Positions 58,641 to 64,000 of a stretch of DNA of 64,000 nucleotides are shown here, one piece after another. Numbering within the stretch: position 1 is the first letter of the stretch; each line of letters starts with the position of its first letter. Position numbers and translations under genes: made by a program. The stretch comes from Tomocerus qinae (taxonomy: Eukaryota; Arthropoda; Collembola; Entomobryomorpha; Tomoceridae), in NCBI GenBank assembly GCA_020055645.1, contig CM034546.1, positions 84,010,001 to 84,074,000 on the forward strand, written 5' to 3'. The notes beneath the pieces are model-generated. The model had not been told where the DNA came from. It saw only the letters and a list, made by a program, of their open reading frames with translations, and made no database searches.

Positions 58641-59246
58641 GAAAGAGCAGTGTACAAAATACCATTTACCACTTACCAGTGGTAAGTGGTTTTTAATGGT
58701 ATTTAACGTTAAATACCACTACGTAAAAAGTAGTGGTAAGTGGTATAAATGGTATAAATGGTAAAAAATAGTTTCATTTAAATTTCGTGTTTGAATTTTG
58801 AATAAAATTCGGTGCCAAAGTATGAAATAGCTTAGCAGATGATCATTGTTGTCACAAATTGATAAGTGTTCATCAATCAGAGTAGGATTCAACCAATGGG
58901 GGCGCTAACAACCCTTGCCGATGAAGAAATTAATTGCAATTAAATTAGCATCAATTTTAAATGGACAATACAATTTTTCTTTCTTCATTTTTTTATAACT
59001 TTTGGTGTACAACCAAACAAATATGATTATGTAATTGATTAAGGGGCTAATTGGAAATATTTCATAGAAAATAAAGTTTTAAAACTTATAGTTTAGGAAG
59101 TCTAGTGTATCTGTACTCAGCTGTCTAATCAATAGCTAAAATTTACCATTTTTACCATTAAATGCATTTTTACCATTAAGTGCATTTTTACCACTGTGAT
59201 GGTAAAAAAGACTAAAAAGTGGTAAATTTTGTACACTGCGAAAGAG
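58640..59246 (+). mobile_element. hAT-type MITE (copy 2) inside BEL pol
   Basis: The element is 58648-59238, 591 bp, CAGTGTACAAAATACCAT...GGTAAATTTTGTACACTG. CGAAAGAG flanks both ends (58640-58647, 59239-59246). It is closely similar to 3255-3851. Removing the element and one flank rejoins the BEL frame exactly (DERA then ITIMEE). Confidence 0.95.
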
Positions 59247-61072
59247 CCATCACTATCATGGAGGAAACCACAAGAAGAATTGGAAATCGCTGGGAAATTG
59301 GTTTACTTTGGAAAAGTGACGAAATTCGATTTCCTGAAAGTAAGAAATTTGCATACAAAAGATTAACCATTATGGAAAAGCAAATGGACAAAAATGAAGC
59401 ATTTGCGAAACAATACTGTGCAAAAATCGAAGAATACATTGAAAAGGGATTTGCATCGTACTGTTCGGAGGAAGAAAAGCAAAGTGAGAATTCAAGAAAT
59501 TTTTTCCTTCCGCATTTCGGAGTTTTTAACGTAAACAAACCAGGCAAACTTAGACTCGTTTTCGATGCGGCTGCAAAAACGAATGGAATGAGTTTTAACC
59601 ATGCACTACTAAAGGGACCCGATCTTCTCAATTCACTTCCTGCTGTTTTGATGAAATTTCGGGAGAGGAAAATTGCTTTCAGTGGTGATATCAAGGACAT
59701 GTTTCACCGTGTATTAATAAGAAAGGAAGATCAATGTGCACAGAAATTTCTTTGGCGAAGCATGAGAAGGACGGGAGAACCAGACGTTATGAAGATGATT
59801 GCGATGACTTTTGGGGCCACCTCCTCACCGTCCTCCGCACAATATGTAAAAAATCGAAATGCCGATGAATTTTCAAATGTCCATCCAAGAGCAGTAGCTG
59901 CTATAAAGGAAAATCACTACGTAGATGGCTACTTGGATAGTTGTGACTCGGAAGATGAGGCAGTAAAACTCATTCAAGAAGTAATATATATTCATGCAAA
60001 AGGAGGGTTCGAAATTACAAATTGGATTAAAAATTCTAATGCTGTAACAAAACAAATTCCGGAAAATCTATGAAAAAGAAATTCTATGAAAATTATTAAT
60101 TTGGAAAGCGGAATGAACACAAAACGTGTATTAGGTATGCACTGGATTCCGTCGTCCGATGTATTCACTTTTAGTACCAATTTTAAGAAATTAGACCCAG
60201 AAATTTTGAATAAAAATCGTCGCCCCACGAAAAGGGAAGTGCTAAAACTGCTCATGTCAGTTTTCGACCCCCTAGGATTCCTAGCTAACTTCACCGTGCA
60301 AGCTAAAATTCTGCTACAGGATGTCTGGAGGAGTGGAGTCGGATGGGATGATGAAATTGTGGAATCTCATTACACAAAATGGAGTAATTGGGTAGTAAGG
60401 CTAATAACTATTAGTCAATTGAAAATTTCCCGATGCTACTCTTTGGACATGAAATTTGTCACTTCCATCCAACTACATTTGTTTTGCGACGCTAGTGAAA
60501 AGGCCTCAGCGGTCGCGTATCTAAGGATGGAAGGAAAAGACGGAAAGATTGAAACTTCTTTCGTTACTGCCAAAACGAGGGTTTCTCCGTTATGTCCCAT
60601 GTCCATATTTCGGTTGGAACTGCAGGCAGCCATAGTGGCCAGTAGACTGTCTGTAACTGTGAAAAGAGAATTGGATGTGCCTATAGATGAAACATTTTAC
60701 TGGAGTGATTCAAAAACCGTAATTTGTTGGCTAAATTTGGACTCTAGGCGTTTCAAACCATTTATTGCACACAGAGTCGCAGAAATTGAAGAATTGACTA
60801 ATATTTCACATTGGCACTGGATATCCACAAAGGAAAACGCTGCAGACGAAGCAACAAGAGATACCAGTGACATTTCCTTTGATTCGGAAAATCGGTGGTT
60901 CAAAGGCCCATCGATGCTCTTATTGGAGAAAAATGAATGGAAGAGAAGTGAAAATGAGAAACAAGATTTTTCAGAAATAGATGACGCTGACCTGGAGTTA
61001 AAACGAGAGTTTGTTGCATTTACTCGAGAAGTTGCCGAATACTTACCTACTGTGTCAAGATTCTCCTCTTGA
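59239..61072 (+). pseudogene. BEL reverse transcriptase and RNase H
   Basis: RT: FLPHFGVFN, LRLVFDAAAKTNGMSFNHAL, FSGDIKDMFHRV, TFGATSSPSSAQYV. The catalytic YVDD is HYVDG (GGC at 59927-59929), so one metal-binding aspartate is lost. RNase H follows with FCDAS, RLELQAA and WSDSKTVICWL carrying the D, E and D residues. In-frame TGA at 60071-60073 and 61070-61072; the frame is otherwise continuous. Confidence 0.88.
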
Positions 61073-62539
61073 AAAAAACTAATACGAAGTACAGCTTGGT
61101 TAATGCGATACATTGGCAATTTGAAGAAAAAAGCTGAAAAGTCGTTTGTTATCAAAGAGAATGCACCAAAAAGAAGTAGTTCTAAATTCTGGTGGCAAAC
61201 TGTGGTGAAAATTTGGATTAGGTATTTACAAATGGAAAGATACTCAGATGAAATTGGTTGTATTAAAAGTGGAAAGAAATTAACAAATTCAAGCAAACTA
61301 TTCCAACTCTCGCCTTTTCTGGATGAAGAAGGAATCTTGCGTGTGAAAAGTAGATTGCTGGCTGCTGACCACCTGACAGAAAATCAGAAGTTTCCCATTA
61401 TTATGGATAAAAAGCATGGATATACAATACTACTCATCAAGCATTATCATGATGTAGCAGGACATAACGGACATGAATTTGTTTTGAATGAATTGAGACA
61501 GAAATTCTGGATCCCTGCAGTGCGTTCAGCTGTAAGGAAATGCTGGGCTGACTGCCAAAGATGTAAAAATGGAAGAATTGTGCCGATTACTCCAGAAATG
61601 GCTCCACTACCTAAGGAAAGGGTAACTGGATTTGTTCGTCCTTTCACTATTGTTGGCATGGACTATTTTGGACCACTTGAGATAACAGTGGGGAGAAGGC
61701 GTGAAAAGTGATACGACGTACTTTTCACATGTCTAAGTACGAGAGCAGTACATCTGGAAATAGCCAATTCTCTTACGACTGATGCATGCATTATGGCTAT
61801 TCGTCGCATGATAGGAAGACGAGGACATCCTCAAGTAATAATGTCGGATAACGGTACTAATCTCCGTGGTGCTGATACGGAACTCCGTAAATCATTAACT
61901 GAACTGGAACAAGATAAATTTGAATCAGAAATGACAGGCCGAGGTATTAAATGGAAGTTCATACCGCCATCTGCAGGACACTGGGCAGGGGCCTGGGAAC
62001 GACTGATTAAATCAGTGAAAACGGCATTACGAAGTACACTTTTGGAACAAGCTCAGAAGGAGGACACTTTATGTACACTGTTTGTTGAAGCGGAATCTAT
62101 TGTGAATAGCCGTCCACTTACATTTGTCTCAGTAGACCCGAACGATGAGGAGACACTTACGCCAAATCATTTCTTGCTAGGATGCTCTAATGGCAATTCA
62201 CCGCCAGGGAATTTTACTAATGATGACCTATGCCTGAGAAAAAGATGGAGAATTGCTCAGAAATTAGCTGACAATTTTTGGAAACGTTGGGTCAAGGAGT
62301 ACCTATCTACATTGACCAAACGGACCAAATGGATAATGGAAACTAAGCCAATTCAAGTTGGGGACTTAGTGATAATTGCTGACAAGGATCACCCAAGGAA
62401 TATGTGGCCAAAAGGAAGAGTGATCCGTACGATGCCTGGGAAAGATGGTGTGGTCGACATTAAAACTCAAGTTGGAACTTTGCGTCGCCCCGTTGCAAAC
62501 CTTTGCATACTAGACATTAGTCAAAATTTAAGTGAATAA
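61073..62539 (+). pseudogene. BEL integrase
   Basis: A zinc-binding HHCC region (HYHDVAGHNGH, then CWADCQRC) precedes the core with VGMDYFGP, MSDNGTNLRGAD and AGAWERLIKSVK, giving the D, D and E residues. The C-terminal part has VGDLVIIADKDHPRNMWPKG, the BEL-type chromo-like tail. In-frame TGA at 61709-61711. Ends TAA at 62537-62539. Confidence 0.88.
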
Positions 62540-62565
62540 TCCGAGATTATACACGGGGAAGAGTA

Positions 62566-62768
62566 TGTTGATGGGAGATATCCCCTAGATACTATTCTAT
62601 TTTTCTATTTTATTTGTTTGTTCATGATGTTGCAATATTATACGAAACTTTGATGAAATATGAGGAGTCTGTCAGAAATACTTGTACGAGAAGGTGCTCA
62701 CTCGGAGTACTGCTGAAATCTTATGAAATAAATGTTAAACTGATTCTACCAATACTGTTTCTTCAATA
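62566..62768 (+). repeat. BEL 3' LTR
   Basis: 203 bp, TGTTGATGGGAGATATCCCC...TTCTTCAATA, followed by the CCAAG duplication. Confidence 0.88.
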
Positions 62769-63111
62769 CCAAGCCTGCGACGAACCACGCGCGATGTTTC
62801 AAAATGGAAAGCACAAGCATTATAATAGGAGACCTATTATTTTATTTTATTTTATTTTATAATGACGCTCCCTAGGGGCATTTTCCCCATGGAGCCAAGT
62901 GGTACAGAGTATGTTTACATATATTATTATTTCTATGTTTTGTTTATATTATTAGATATTAAATACATTGGTAACTATCATTGCCTCGTAGGAGGACTTT
63001 TGCCTATGACATGTTAATATTCCCTATTACTAGTTAATGTTTAATGTCTATTTTAATAAATGTATGTGAATATGTACTAAACTTAAAACAAAGCCGCATT
63101 TTGTTCTTGCA

Positions 63112-63588
63112 TCAGACTTGCCCTTCCAATTCATTGATGGTGATCGCTGTCAGAGGTTTGGTTTGGTTCATTTCATAGTCCCTTATGTATCGGAGCCTTG
63201 CTTTGGCTTGACGGCGCTCTATCTCCAATCTCATGTTTGATATAGATATCAGTATTAGTGTTCCTGCAATGAGACATAGTAAGACACACATTATAATAAA
63301 GTACTTATTTTCATGCTGTATATTTTTTAGGCTAAATTCGTTTTGTTCGTCGGCTGCTTTCTTCTTTTTTATGTTAGAGTAGGCATTTATTGCCTGGTAC
63401 ATCAGTTGTGAGTTGTAGATGTCATTATATTGGAAGTTGTTTTTTGCTGCGAACTCACTCCCTGAACCCAGCATCGATTTCACCCCTGTCACGAAGGATG
63501 AAATTGTGCTTGGATTTATGTATTCGCTAATGGCCATAGCTTTGCTGCGTGAGAAGAGGTCAGCTAAGATCAGCAGTTTTATAATCAT
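63112..63588 (-). CDS. ORF with a membrane segment after LINE ORF2, ATGA overlap
   Basis: 158 codons. ATG at 63588-63586 overlaps the TGA (63587-63585) of the preceding ORF. The middle is low in features; a membrane helix (FIIMCVLLCLIAGTLILISI, about residues 97-116) is followed by a strongly basic stretch (RLEIERRQAKARLRYIRDYE). The frame is fully open, while the upstream LINE frame has a stop, so it may be under different constraint or be younger sequence. I know no LINE protein with this layout. It might alternatively be a captured exon or a chance ORF. Confidence 0.45.
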   Translation of the reverse strand: MIIKLLILADLFSRSKAMAISEYINPSTISSFVTGVKSMLGSGSEFAAKNNFQYNDIYNSQLMYQAINAYSNIKKKKAADEQNEFSLKNIQHENKYFIIMCVLLCLIAGTLILISISNMRLEIERRQAKARLRYIRDYEMNQTKPLTAITINELEGQV

Positions 63589-64000
63589 CTCTGTTCTATT
63601 TGCTTATGATCTGCTATGTTCATATTCATTGACCTTGTCATGGGACATTCAGCTACTACATGGCATATAGGGTCAGTTTCATGAGTGTTGCACATTGTAC
63701 AATCTTCTGTTTGCTCTAACTTGCACGTCCATCCTTCAAACCTGAAGTATTTGTTTTGTAATCTAGTTTTTGCAATCAGTCTTTTACTTTGTAGTGCAAT
63801 GTTTGCACGGAGATAAAAATTTCCAGAGATTTTTCCTTCGTTATTGACATATTTATTGTACCAATTGTTTCTTTCTGATGAGGTCATTCTTGTAACATCC
63901 TGGTGTTTTAATTATTTGTCTATTTCTTCTAAGCTCTGATTTTTCTGGGCTTTGATATCCTGAGTATTTTGTAGTTCAAGTAGGTATTCTAGTTTAAATT
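63585..64000 (-). pseudogene. LINE ORF2 C-terminus with CCHC motif
   Basis: 63887-63585 ends the ORF2 product. CTMCNTHETDPICHVVAECP fits the C-x2-C-x(8)-H-x4-C finger near the C-terminus of Jockey/R1/I-type LINE proteins. Upstream the same frame continues to the window edge (LEYLLELQNTQDIK) with one TAA near 63920. Confidence 0.65.

Larger units (their letters stand above)
56217..62773 (+). mobile_element. BEL/Pao LTR retrotransposon, both LTRs, 5-bp target duplication
   Basis: The element is 56222-62768. CCAAG flanks both sides (56217-56221, 62769-62773). Order: LTR, gag, zinc knuckles, protease, RT, RNase H, integrase, LTR, which is the BEL/Pao order. Pol is in one frame, interrupted by a 591-bp hAT MITE and four in-frame TGA codons. 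The coding region stops 24 bp before the 3' LTR. Confidence 0.92.
62832..64000 (-). mobile_element. 3' end of a second LINE, running out of the window
   Basis: The minus-strand tail is TAAAA repeats (62837-62861). The adjoining 3' end (ATGACGCTCCCT...CCCCATGGAGCC) resembles that of the LINE at 45333-45375 (ATGACGGTCCCT...CCCATGGACCCC), so the two belong to related families. The 5' part lies beyond 64000. Confidence 0.7.

Noticed and set aside
59212..61296. Minus-strand ORFs over the BEL pol gene
   Set aside because: Antisense shadows of a well supported plus-strand pol frame.

Overview
The window is nuclear DNA from an animal, most likely an arthropod. It is AT-rich and has no operons or bacterial signals. 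Its introns are short GT-AG introns (81-102 bp), and BEL/Pao, Penelope-like, LINE, hAT, Harbinger and Helitron-type elements crowd together. I cannot name the species. Nearly everything here is transposon, much of it nested, with three very large inverted repeats. I compared sequences by eye, so identities are described and not counted.

Layout. 1-1700: a small spliced host-type gene on the minus strand (coding exons 303-611 and 57-200, probable 5' UTR exon ending at 1401). 1797-2400: a 21-bp minisatellite. 2442-4440: the wreck of a DDE transposase gene (DDE_Tnp_4 type), split by a hAT MITE (3255-3851, 8-bp target duplication). 4938-6176: an older inverted MITE copy. 6431-8507: inverted-repeat elements nested like dolls, two with clear hAT-type 8-bp duplications. 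9045-44883: a 35.8-kb block flanked by two 255-bp direct repeats and built from Helentron-like (Helitron2-like) rolling-circle elements. Its core is one 10.8-kb element (10526-21372) and an inverted copy (23282-33876), about 1.9 kb apart. Each arm carries a spliced gene for a small signal-peptide/one-TM protein, an ORF1 (duplicated N-terminal exon, DUF6570-like region, C76-like cysteine protease region) and a Rep/helicase region. The spacer carries a second spliced gene of the same architecture and an array of 79-bp repeats made from its signal-peptide start. 33877-44628: an extremely AT-rich mosaic of shuffled fragments plus more non-autonomous Helentron copies, one pair forming a second palindrome (35717-37866 / 41290-43413).

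45297-55925: a minus-strand LINE with a 10-bp target duplication, split by a third palindrome (46874-52394) made of two head-to-head Penelope-like elements without a GIY-YIG domain. 56222-62768: a BEL/Pao retrotransposon with both LTRs and a 5-bp duplication, broken by a second copy of the first hAT MITE. 62832-64000: the 3' end of another LINE, whose last ORF overlaps (ATGA) a further ORF with a membrane segment.

The most interesting unit is the Helentron block: a rolling-circle element carrying its own polymerase-less replication genes, a deubiquitinase-like protease and two-exon membrane-protein genes. Both arms share old lesions, including a 1.28-kb insertion and a -1 frameshift. They otherwise differ mainly in homopolymer lengths and in one replaced 3' segment. 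This points to a very recent inverted duplication, or partly to an assembly problem, which long reads can settle.
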